Source of the DNA: an uncultured Oscillospiraceae bacterium
Lineage (GTDB): Bacteria; Bacillota; Clostridia; Oscillospirales; Oscillospiraceae
Direction of reading: 5' to 3'
DNA length: 13,824 bases
Assembly (NCBI GenBank): GCA_934635545.1
Contig: CAKTZN010000026.1
Span: forward strand, 1 to 13,824
The notes under the pieces are model-generated. The model made no database searches. It was not told where the DNA came from and was given only the letters and a program-made list of their open reading frames with translations. Of the stretch, positions 1 to 6,442 are shown in pieces; the stretch's first letter is position 1, and each line of letters begins with the position of its first letter. The position numbers and the translations under genes were made by a program.

Positions 1-25
1 GCCGAAAGGCTGCTTCTCTCTTTTT
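1..25 (+). terminator. Possible 3' part of a terminator of an upstream gene
   Basis: The window opens with GCC-GAAA-GGC, a short stem with a GAAA loop, followed by a pyrimidine-rich stretch ending in five T. This looks like the distal part of a Rho-independent terminator whose stem begins outside the window. The visible stem is only 3 bp, so the call is weak. Confidence 0.3.
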
Positions 26-54
26 CAGGCAAATACGCAGGGTCGTTTTTCGCT

Positions 55-95
55 GTAGGGGCGTCGGCTCCTGCATACGGCCACACACCACTCTG
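55..95. repeat. Possible degraded copy of the GTAGGGGC...CGGCCCACAC repeat
   Basis: The stretch begins GTAGGGGCG and ends ACGGCCACACAC. It has the same layout as the right half of the clear repeat at 9276-9305, which begins GTAGGGGCC and ends TCGGCCCACAC. The middle has diverged and no longer forms a clean hairpin. Apart from this and the promoter boxes, nothing else is seen in 1-253. Confidence 0.25.
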
Positions 96-163
96 GCACG
101 GCGCAAATTCCGCGAAACCTTCTACCGCTTTTGTACCTTTTCCGCCCTTCCAAAATATAATGC

Positions 164-192
164 TTGCACATTTCGTAAAACTACGGTATAAT
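164..192 (+). promoter_or_regulatory. Sigma-A type promoter of the foldase gene
   Basis: TTGCAC at 164-169 and TATAAT at 187-192 are separated by exactly 17 nt, about 60 nt upstream of the ATG at 254. A second TATAAT at 156-161 lies 19 nt behind a TTGTAC at 131-136 and could be a weaker, earlier promoter. Confidence 0.75.
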
Positions 193-253
193 AGGCAGGT
201 ATTTTACGACCAAGGGCGTATTGCGCCTATCACTTGAGAGGACTGAAAAACAA

Positions 254-1816
254 ATGAGTGCATCCAGAGAAAAGAAAAACCGCCAGGAGCTGGCCGCTCA
301 GGGTCATGTCGATCCTCGCGTCGAGCGTGAGCAGAAGGAAGCTGCCGAGCGGAAAAAGAACAAGCTGCTCTATGGCGGCATCGCTGTTCTGTTCGTCATC
401 GTGGCCGCTGTGGTGCTGCTGTACAACTCCGGTATTTTCCAGCGCAAGTCCGTCGCGCTGACCGTGGACGGCAAGGATTTCACCGCCGCCGAGGTGGATT
501 ACTTCTACTACGGCGCGCTGAATAACGTCAGAAACTCCAGCTATGTCAGCTACATGGGCCTGGACACCAGCACCTCCATGAAGAGCCAGAACCTGAGCGC
601 CATGGCCAAGATGCTGCTGGGCGTCACCTCCGAGGAGGACATGACCTGGGACGCCTTCCTGAAGGATACCGCCAAGACGAACCTGGCCCAGACCTATCTG
701 CTCAGCGAGAAGGCCAAGGCCGAGGGCATCACCTTTGACGATCACATGCAGGAGGAGCTGCAGGCCGTCATCGACAGCATCACCTCCTCCGCCAAGCAGC
801 AGGGCTACAGCTTCGGCGAGTATCTGAAGCTGGCATACGGCTCCAACATGACCGTCAACACCTTCAAGAGCATGTACGAGATGGGCGCGCTGGCCTCCCA
901 CTATCAGGAGGAGTACATCAACGGCCTGAGCTATACCGACGCGGAGCTGGAAGCCTGCTATGAGGCCGACAAGAACAGCTTCGACGTGGCCGATTACGAG
1001 TACATCGCCTTCAAGGCCACCGCCGCCAGCACCACCGATGCCGACGGCAACACCGTGGAGCCCACCGATGAGGAGAACGCCGCCGCCAAGAAGGCCGCGG
1101 AGGATGCCGCCGCTGATGCCGCCGAGCGCTACGCCGCCGGCGAGACGCTGGACGCCATTGCCGCCGACTACGAGGACATCGCCACCTACACCCATCAGGA
1201 GACCGGCGCCTACGCCAGCACCGAGTTGGCCATGTGGGTCTTCGACGAGGCCCGTGCCGCCGGTGACACCGATACGATCACCACGGATTCCACCATCTAC
1301 TTCGCGCTGTTCCACAGCCGTGCCCGCCAGGACTACAAGGTGGTCAACGCCCGTCACATCCTCTTCCGTGCGGACGAGTCCACGCTGGACAGCACGTCCG
1401 AGACCTATGAGGCCGATCTGGCCACGCTGAAGGAGACCGCTCACAACGACGCCGAGGATGCCCTGAAGAAGTGGCAGGACGGCGGCGCCACCGCAGAGCT
1501 GTTCGCCCAGATGGCCAACGAGATGTCCGCCGATACCGCCGAAGGCGGCCTGTACGAGGGCATCACCAAGTCCACCAACTTCGTGCAGGAGTTCCTGGAC
1601 TGGTGCTTCGCCGATGGCCGTAAGGAGGGCGACGCCGGTGTGATCGACAGCAGCTACGGTAGCCACGTCATGTATCTGGACAGCTTCGGCGATCCCTACT
1701 GGAAGGTGCAGGCCACCAACACGCTGAAGAACGAGGCGTACGACACCTGGCTGGCCGAGCAGAGCACCGCCGAGACCGTCACCGAGGGCTCCGGCATGCA
1801 GTACGTCGGCTATTAA
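254..1816 (+). CDS. Membrane-anchored parvulin-type peptidyl-prolyl isomerase (PrsA/SurA-like foldase)
   Basis: This 520-residue protein probably helps exported proteins fold outside the membrane. Residues 1-37 are charged and likely cytosolic, and residues 38-57 form one membrane segment with no lipobox Cys, so it is anchored by a signal anchor and is not a lipoprotein. Residues 65-245 resemble a SurA/PrsA N-terminal chaperone region. Residues 365-478 form a parvulin domain: ARHILF at 366-371, SADTAEGG at 425-432, and YGSHVMYL near its end. Residues 248-362, starting YEYIAF, look like a degenerate first parvulin repeat without the signature residues, and contain an Ala/Glu-rich insert. The ATG at 254 is chosen over the TTG at 221 because AGAGGA lies about 11 nt upstream of it. 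The gene has its own promoter and is followed by a stem-loop. The family is clear; isomerase activity is inferred. Confidence 0.88.
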   Translation: MSASREKKNRQELAAQGHVDPRVEREQKEAAERKKNKLLYGGIAVLFVIVAAVVLLYNSGIFQRKSVALTVDGKDFTAAEVDYFYYGALNNVRNSSYVSYMGLDTSTSMKSQNLSAMAKMLLGVTSEEDMTWDAFLKDTAKTNLAQTYLLSEKAKAEGITFDDHMQEELQAVIDSITSSAKQQGYSFGEYLKLAYGSNMTVNTFKSMYEMGALASHYQEEYINGLSYTDAELEACYEADKNSFDVADYEYIAFKATAASTTDADGNTVEPTDEENAAAKKAAEDAAADAAERYAAGETLDAIAADYEDIATYTHQETGAYASTELAMWVFDEARAAGDTDTITTDSTIYFALFHSRARQDYKVVNARHILFRADESTLDSTSETYEADLATLKETAHNDAEDALKKWQDGGATAELFAQMANEMSADTAEGGLYEGITKSTNFVQEFLDWCFADGRKEGDAGVIDSSYGSHVMYLDSFGDPYWKVQATNTLKNEAYDTWLAEQSTAETVTEGSGMQYVGY

Positions 1817-1841
1817 GACACGATCCCTGTCAACAATTCCG

Positions 1842-1865
1842 AAGGACCGGCGTATGCCGGTCCTT
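1842..1865 (+). terminator. Stem-loop after the foldase gene
   Basis: A perfect 10-bp stem, AAGGACCGGC (1842-1851) with GCCGGTCCTT (1856-1865), encloses a GTAT loop 25 nt after the stop codon. No real U-run follows, so termination may be incomplete and some transcripts could continue into the next gene. Confidence 0.6.
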
Positions 1866-1891
1866 CAACGGTTATTGCCATATTACCGCAT

Positions 1892-2620
1892 ATGAGAAAC
1901 GAAGAATTTTTAAGAACGGAAATGATCCTGGGCGGCGAGGCCCTGGAAAAACTGCGCCGCAGCCATGTGGCGGTGTTCGGCCTGGGCGGCGTGGGCAGCT
2001 ATGTGACAGAGGCCCTGTGCCGCGCCGGTGTGGGGGAGCTGACCCTCATCGACGGCGACACCGTGTCCGTCACCAACATCAACCGCCAGCTCTACGCTCT
2101 CCACTCCACGGTGGGCCTTCCCAAGGCGGAGGCCGCCGCCGCCCGCTGCCGGGACATCTGCCCCGACACGGTGGTGCACCCCATCGTAGGCATCTATGAC
2201 GCCGCCCACCGGGAGGACTTCTTCACCGCCCGGTATGACTACATCGTGGACGCCATCGACCTGGTGAGCTGCAAGCTGGACCTGATCGGACAGGCGCGGC
2301 AGCGGCGCATCCCCATCCTGACGGCCCTGGGCACCGGCAACAAGCTGCACCCGGAGCTACTGACCATCACCGACATCGCCAGGACCTCCGGCTGTCCCCT
2401 GGCCCGCGTCATGCGCAAGGAGCTGCGCGCCCGGGACATCCACCACCTGAAGGTGGTGTTCAGCCCCGAGCAGCCCGGCGAGACACAGCAGTTGGAGACA
2501 CCGCCTCCGGGACGGCGCAGCGTCCCCGCCAGCGTATCGTGGGTGCCCTCCGTGGCGGGCCTGCTGATGGCGGGTACAGTGGTACAGGATCTATTGAACG
2601 AAGGAGGACTGATCCCATGA
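1892..2620 (+). CDS. tcdA: TcdA-like tRNA threonylcarbamoyladenosine dehydratase (ThiF/E1 superfamily)
   Basis: TcdA/CsdL enzymes use ATP to turn t6A at position 37 of tRNAs into cyclic ct6A. The 242-residue protein has the E1-like Rossmann loop GLGGVGSY (30-37), the acidic motif LIDGD (52-56), NINRQ (62-66) with the ATP-contacting Arg, and the family stretch GCPLARVMRKELR (167-179). The N-terminus, FLRTEMILGGEALEKL, matches the usual family start, so the ATG at 1892 is preferred to the in-frame ATG at 1922, although no clear Shine-Dalgarno precedes it. No separate promoter is seen; expression may come from leaky readthrough. Its stop codon overlaps the start of the DUF554 gene (ATGA), so the two are translationally coupled. 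Other ThiF-family roles (ThiF, MoeB, HesA) are less likely because of the TcdA-specific C-terminal half. Confidence 0.88.
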   Translation: MRNEEFLRTEMILGGEALEKLRRSHVAVFGLGGVGSYVTEALCRAGVGELTLIDGDTVSVTNINRQLYALHSTVGLPKAEAAAARCRDICPDTVVHPIVGIYDAAHREDFFTARYDYIVDAIDLVSCKLDLIGQARQRRIPILTALGTGNKLHPELLTITDIARTSGCPLARVMRKELRARDIHHLKVVFSPEQPGETQQLETPPPGRRSVPASVSWVPSVAGLLMAGTVVQDLLNEGGLIP

Positions 2621-3291
2621 TCCTATTGGGTTCTCTTGTCAACGGCGGCGCCATCGTGGTGGGCGGCCTGGTGGGCATGTTCGCCGGAAAGCTGCTGCCG
2701 GAGCGGCTGCGGACTTCCGTGATGGCGGCGCTGTCGCTGATGACCATCGGCATCGCGGTGCCGGGCCTGCTGAAAAGCGCCAACGCCCTGATCCCCATCA
2801 TCTCCATGGTCATCGGCACCATCATCGGTGAGCTGCTGAACATCGACGCCGCCGTCAATAAGCTGGGCGAGAATCTGCAGAAGCGGTTCTCCGGCAGCCG
2901 CGTCACCGAGGGGTTCGTCACCGGCTCACTGGTGTTCGCCATCGGCGCGCTGGCCGTTATGGGCCCGCTGCAGAGCGGCCTGCAGCACCAGCACGATCTG
3001 CTGTTCTCCAAATCGGTCATCGACGGCGTGGCGTCGATCGTGTTCGCCTCCACCCTGGGACTGGGCGTGGCCCTGTCCGGCCTGATGGTCTTCGCGGTGG
3101 AGGGCTCCATCGCCCTGCTGGCCTCGGTGGTGGCGCCCTATCTGGGCGAGGCGGTGGTCAACGAGATCACCTTCGTGGGCTCCCTGCTGATCGTGGGCAT
3201 CAGCCTGAACCTGCTGGGCATCACCAAGCTGCGGATCCTGAACATGGTCCCGGCGATCCTGCTGCCCATTTTACTGTGCCGGTTCATGTGA
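2617..3291 (+). CDS. DUF554 family integral membrane protein (YqgA/YdfK-like)
   Basis: This 224-residue, very hydrophobic protein has about seven predicted membrane segments, around residues 4-22, 36-51, 57-74, 100-117, 138-160, 162-178 and 186-222. Start and layout (MILLGSLVNGGAIVVGGLVG, then a GTIIGELLNID motif at 67-77 and RVTEGFVTGSLVFAIG at 95-110) match DUF554, whose function is not established; transport is only a guess. The ATG at 2617 is chosen because AAGGAGG (2601-2607) lies 9 nt upstream and the start overlaps the tcdA stop. Upstream in-frame starts lie inside tcdA and lack a binding site. It sits between tcdA and proC and probably shares their transcript; no functional link is evident. 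Confidence 0.88.
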   Translation: MILLGSLVNGGAIVVGGLVGMFAGKLLPERLRTSVMAALSLMTIGIAVPGLLKSANALIPIISMVIGTIIGELLNIDAAVNKLGENLQKRFSGSRVTEGFVTGSLVFAIGALAVMGPLQSGLQHQHDLLFSKSVIDGVASIVFASTLGLGVALSGLMVFAVEGSIALLASVVAPYLGEAVVNEITFVGSLLIVGISLNLLGITKLRILNMVPAILLPILLCRFM

Positions 3292-3337
3292 TCGCGCTTG
3301 CAAAACAATTATTTACTTATAGAAGAGAGGGATATTT

Positions 3338-4138
3338 ATGACCTACGGATTCATCGGCACCGGCAATATGGGCGGCGCGCTGGCCCGTGCCGCCGCCAAA
3401 ACGGTGGAGGTACGCAGCAGCATCGTGCTGGCCAACCGCACCCCGGAAAAGGCCGCGCGGCTGGCCGACGAGATCGGCGCCTCCGTGGCGGATAACCTGA
3501 CCGTCGCCCGTGAGTGCGACTACATCCTGCTGGGGGTCAAGCCCCAGATGATGGCCGGGATGCTTGCGGAGATCGCGCCCGCCCTGAAGGAGCGCACCAC
3601 CCCCTTCGTGCTGCTGAGCATGGCGGCGGGTCTGACCATCCAGCGCATCCGTGAGATGGCGGGCGGCGACTATCCCGTCATCCGCATCATGCCCAACACC
3701 GCCGTGGCGGTGGGCGAGGGCGTCACCATGTACTGCTGCTCCGACAACGTGACGGAGGCCCAGCGGGAGGGCTTTGTCTCCCTGCTGCACTGCTCCGGCC
3801 TGCTGGAGGAGCTGGAGGAAAAGCTGATGGACGCGGGCAGCGCCGTGGCCGGCTGCGGCGGCGCATTCGCCTATCTGTTCCTGGAGGGACTGGCGGACGG
3901 CGCGGTATACGCGGGCCTGCCCCGTGCCAAGGCCCAGCGCTACGCCGCCCAGATGCTGCTGGGCGCGGCGAAGCTGGCACTGGCCTCCGACGACCACACC
4001 GGCGCGCTGAAGGACGCCGTCTGCTCCCCCGGCGGCACCACCATTGCAGGTGTCCGGGCACTGGAGGAGCATGGCTTCCGGGCCGCCGCCATGGACGCCG
4101 TCATCGCCGCCTATGAGCGGACGAAGGAGCTGGGCTGA
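3338..4138 (+). CDS. proC: Pyrroline-5-carboxylate reductase (proline biosynthesis)
   Basis: This 266-residue enzyme carries out the last step of proline synthesis, NAD(P)H-dependent reduction of 1-pyrroline-5-carboxylate, in the cytosol. The N-terminal Rossmann loop is GFIGTGNMGGAL (4-15), followed by LGVKPQ (65-70), the conserved RIMPNTAVAVGEG (116-128), and the C-terminal dimerisation and substrate-binding motif SPGGTTIAG (230-238). The length is normal for the family. AGAGAGGG lies about 7 nt before the ATG. It starts 46 nt after the DUF554 gene with no convincing promoter between, so it is probably the last gene of the tcdA-DUF554-proC run. It ends at a strong terminator shared with the convergent SDR gene. 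Confidence 0.95.
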   Translation: MTYGFIGTGNMGGALARAAAKTVEVRSSIVLANRTPEKAARLADEIGASVADNLTVARECDYILLGVKPQMMAGMLAEIAPALKERTTPFVLLSMAAGLTIQRIREMAGGDYPVIRIMPNTAVAVGEGVTMYCCSDNVTEAQREGFVSLLHCSGLLEELEEKLMDAGSAVAGCGGAFAYLFLEGLADGAVYAGLPRAKAQRYAAQMLLGAAKLALASDDHTGALKDAVCSPGGTTIAGVRALEEHGFRAAAMDAVIAAYERTKELG

Positions 4139-4174
4139 CGCCGGTTCCACAAAAATAAACAACCATTCAGAAGC

Positions 4175-4204
4175 AAAAACACCGCCCGGATGGGCGGTGT
4201 TTTT
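4175..4204. terminator. Bidirectional Rho-independent terminator between proC and the SDR gene
   Basis: CACCGCCC (4180-4187), loop GGAT, GGGCGGTG (4192-4199), flanked by five A on the left and five T on the right, so the stem extends to 13 bp. Each strand reads as a GC-rich hairpin followed by a T-run, suiting the two convergent genes that end at 4138 (+) and 4217 (-). Confidence 0.92.
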
Positions 4205-4216
4205 CGTATGTATCGC

Positions 4217-5014
4217 TTACTTTCCGTAGAGCTGGTAGATCAGCCAGTTCAGGAACCGGGCGGGCAGCACCTTCGTCAGGAAAACGAAGAATTTATAGTC
4301 GATGCGGGTGGCGTACAGGGGGTGGTGATTGCCCTCGCGGCTTGCCACGGCGGCGATGTAGCGGCCCACCTTGGCGGGATCCATGCCGGTCTGCTCGTCA
4401 TGCTCCATCCGCTTCACGCTGCGGCCGATGCGGCCCTGATAGATCTCATCGCCGTCGATGATCTTCTCGCGGGCGGCGGTGAAGCCGGTTCTGATATCCC
4501 CCGGCATCACGGCGCACACGGTGACGCCGAAGGGCCGCAGCTCGTTGGCCAAGGCCATGGTATAGGCGTTGATGGCGGCCTTTCCGGCGCTGTAATACGC
4601 CTGGAAGGGGATGGGCACCGGGGCGGCCACGCTGCTGATGTTGACGATGCGGCCCCTTCCCTGCTGCCGCAGGATGGGGATCACGCAGCGGTTCATCCGC
4701 ACCATGCCGAAAAACAGGGTGTCGAACAGCCGCTGAGCCTCCTGGGTGTCGGTAAACTCGATGGCGCCGGAGATGCCGAAGCCCGCGTTGTTCACCACCA
4801 GGTCAATGCGGCCCTCCGCCGCCATCACCTGATCCACGGCGGCGCGCAGCGTCTCCTCCCTGGTGATGTCCGCCACGATGTGGGGGATGTCCGGCATGCC
4901 CTCCGCCCGGCGGCTCAGCTCATAGACGGTCCAGCCGCCCTCCTGCAGGGCCAGCGCCGTGGCGCGGCCAATGCCGGAGGTGCCGCCGGTGACGATGGCG
5001 ACTCTCTTATCCAT
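4217..5014 (-). CDS. Short-chain dehydrogenase/reductase, candidate 3-ketosphinganine-type reductase
   Basis: This 265-residue classical SDR has the nucleotide loop TGGTSGIG (9-16), NNAG (75-78), the catalytic Ser in NISS (125-128) and YSAGK (Tyr141, Lys145). The last 25 residues (KFFVFLTKVLPARFLNWLIY) are hydrophobic and amphipathic, suggesting membrane association, which would suit a lipid substrate. It overlaps the upstream PLP enzyme gene by 8 nt, so the two are co-transcribed and probably coupled. From that partner it is inferred to reduce the 3-keto product of acyl condensation to a 3-hydroxy base. It is not the extended-SDR threonine dehydrogenase that pairs with Kbl in some organisms, since its loop is the classical TGxxxGIG. 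SDR membership is certain; the substrate is inference. Confidence 0.82.
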   Translation of the reverse strand: MDKRVAIVTGGTSGIGRATALALQEGGWTVYELSRRAEGMPDIPHIVADITREETLRAAVDQVMAAEGRIDLVVNNAGFGISGAIEFTDTQEAQRLFDTLFFGMVRMNRCVIPILRQQGRGRIVNISSVAAPVPIPFQAYYSAGKAAINAYTMALANELRPFGVTVCAVMPGDIRTGFTAAREKIIDGDEIYQGRIGRSVKRMEHDEQTGMDPAKVGRYIAAVASREGNHHPLYATRIDYKFFVFLTKVLPARFLNWLIYQLYGK

Positions 5015-6197
5015 GGCGCTTCACCATCACTTCCGCGATGATATCCATGGCCTCGTCCAGCAGCGCCTCGGTGTGGGAGGCCATGTAGCTGGTGCGCAGC
5101 AGGGCCTCGCCCTCCGGCGTGGCGGGGGGCAGCGTGGGGTTCACATACACGCCCCGGTCGTAGATCTCCGCCGCGGCCTCCAGCGTCCAATAGGTCTCGT
5201 AGGTGTACAGTGGGATGATGGGGGTGGGCGCCTCCAGGGCGCTCTCCCGGATCTTGATGCCCCGGTCGGTGAAGCCCTTGCGGGCGTACAGGCTCAGATC
5301 CCGCAGCCGCTCCGGCAGCTCGGGGTGAGCCTCCAGATACCGCAGAGCCGCCAGCGCCGTGGCGCAGTTGGCGGGCGGAATGGAGGCGGAGAAGATGAAG
5401 GGACGGGAAGCGTGGCGCACGAACTCCGCCACCTCGGCGGAGGCCGCCATATAGCCGCCCAGGGACGCCAGGGACTTGGAGAAGGTGCCCATGTAGATGT
5501 CCACCTGATCTTCCAGGCCGAAATAGCTGGCGGTGCCGCGGCCGCCCTCGCCCAGCACGCCCAGGCCGTGGGCGTCGTCCACCATGACGCGGGCGCCGTA
5601 CTTCTTGGCCAGGGCGCAGATCTCCGGCAGCTTGGCGATGTCGCCGCCCATGGAGAACACGCCGTCGGTGACGATCAGCACGCCGTTCTTGCCGTCGATC
5701 TTCTGCAGGATGCGCTCCAGCTCCGCCATGTCGTTGTGGCGATAGCGCAGCATCTTGCCGTAGCTCATCTGGCACCCGGCGTAGATGCTGGCGTGGTTCT
5801 CCTTGTCGCAGATCACATAGTCGTGGCGGTCCACCAGGGCGGAGATGATGCCCACGTTGGACTGGAAGCCGGTGCCGAAGGTGACCACGCCGTCCTTCCG
5901 CAGGAACTTGGCCAGCTCCGCCTCCAGCTCCAGATGCAGCTCCAGCGTGCCGTTGAGGAAGCGGGAGCCGGAGCAGCCGGTGCCGTACTGCTCCAGTGCT
6001 TTCACACCGGCCTCGATGACCTCCGGCTGGATGGTCAGGCCCAGGTAGTTGTTGGAGCCCAGCATGATGCGGCGCTTGCCCTCCATGGTGACCTCCACAT
6101 CCTGTCGGGACTGCAGGGCGTGGAAATAGGGGTATACCCCCTTTTCCTTCAGCTCGCCGGCCAGGGACGGGGCATAGCATTTTTCAAAAATATCCAT
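5007..6197 (-). CDS. Serine palmitoyltransferase-like alpha-oxoamine synthase (PLP-dependent)
   Basis: This 396-residue fold-type I PLP enzyme belongs to the family that condenses an amino acid with an acyl thioester and releases CO2 (BioF, Kbl, HemA, SPT). Visible motifs are GSNNYLGL (47-54), GTGCSGSRFLNGTLELH (72-88), the PLP-stacking His in ENHASI (His135), TDGVFSMGGD (177-186), VDDAHGLG (206-213), and the Schiff-base Lys241 in GTFSKSLASLGGY. GTFSKSLAS and GSRFLNGT are the forms I know from bacterial serine palmitoyltransferases; E. coli Kbl has GTLGKALGG and SVRFICGT there. The N-terminal GVYPYF also resembles Bacteroides SPT. The ATG at 6197 has AAGGAGG 4 nt upstream. It is first in an operon with the SDR. 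The amino acid and acyl donor cannot be read from sequence: serine, glycine, alanine or cysteate are all possible. Confidence 0.8.
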   Translation of the reverse strand: MDIFEKCYAPSLAGELKEKGVYPYFHALQSRQDVEVTMEGKRRIMLGSNNYLGLTIQPEVIEAGVKALEQYGTGCSGSRFLNGTLELHLELEAELAKFLRKDGVVTFGTGFQSNVGIISALVDRHDYVICDKENHASIYAGCQMSYGKMLRYRHNDMAELERILQKIDGKNGVLIVTDGVFSMGGDIAKLPEICALAKKYGARVMVDDAHGLGVLGEGGRGTASYFGLEDQVDIYMGTFSKSLASLGGYMAASAEVAEFVRHASRPFIFSASIPPANCATALAALRYLEAHPELPERLRDLSLYARKGFTDRGIKIRESALEAPTPIIPLYTYETYWTLEAAAEIYDRGVYVNPTLPPATPEGEALLRTSYMASHTEALLDEAMDIIAEVMVKRHG

Positions 6198-6244
6198 TGT
6201 GCCTCCTTGTGGCATGTAATAGTGTTTATTATATAGGATACTTC

Positions 6245-6273
6245 ATTATACCGATTTGACAACACTTTGTCAA
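6245..6273 (-). promoter_or_regulatory. Exact-consensus sigma-A promoter of the SPT-like/SDR operon
   Basis: On the minus strand TTGACA (6273-6268) and TATAAT (6250-6245) are separated by exactly 17 nt, about 45 nt ahead of the ATG at 6197. Both boxes match the sigma-A consensus completely. Confidence 0.9.
6256..6273. promoter_or_regulatory. Inverted repeat over the -35 box, candidate operator
   Basis: TTGACAA (6256-6262), spacer CACT, TTGTCAA (6267-6273): two perfect 7-nt arms covering the -35 box and part of the spacer of the minus-strand promoter. A dimeric repressor bound here would block RNA polymerase. I do not recognise the motif as a known regulator site. The arms partly coincide with the TTGACA box itself, so chance cannot be excluded. 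Confidence 0.45.
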
Positions 6274-6382
6274 TTTGCTTTTTCCGTGCCGCAAACGCTG
6301 GCAAAAAATGGAATTCTATCCTTTGCCGCCGCTGCCTGTTTTTAACGGGCATAGCGGAGCAGTTTCGACAGAAAATAACCCC

Positions 6383-6427
6383 GTCACCGGTGACAGATCC
6401 GGCAAAGCGCAGCCTGCGCTTTGTCAC
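6383..6427. repeat. Nested palindromes in the spoIVB leader
   Basis: A 12-nt perfect palindrome, GTCACCGGTGAC, lies at 6383-6394. CAAAGCGCAG (6403-6412) pairs with CTGCGCTTTG (6414-6423) around one central base. GTGAC (6390-6394) could also pair with GTCAC (6423-6427), giving an alternative, longer hairpin. The structure ends just before the spoIVB ribosome binding site. No U-run follows, so it is not an ordinary terminator. Confidence 0.6.
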
Positions 6428-6442
6428 GAAAGGGTGATCAAT

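Noticed and set aside
230..1666. Long open frame on the minus strand opposite the foldase gene
   Set aside because: Low-complexity Gly/Val/Leu/His-rich translation without domains; a GC-rich mirror of a gene with clear parvulin motifs.
5007..6197. Annotation as glycine C-acetyltransferase (kbl) or BioF
   Set aside because: Considered because it is the usual automatic label. The motifs around Lys241 and GSRFLNGT fit SPT better, and the partner is not a Tdh-type dehydrogenase. It cannot be fully excluded without a phylogeny.
4190..6236. Two long plus-strand open frames opposite the SDR and SPT-like genes
   Set aside because: Their translations are repetitive Ala/Gly/His/Val-rich sequence with no motifs, while the minus strand carries intact catalytic motifs.
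6256..6273. FapR- or FabT-type fatty-acid regulator site
   Set aside because: The arms do not match the FapR or FabT consensus as I know them, so no regulator is named.
6349..6377. Sigma-G promoter of spoIVB (GCATA ... GAAAATA)
   Set aside because: The spacing is possible but the -10 matches poorly; not strong enough to list as a feature.
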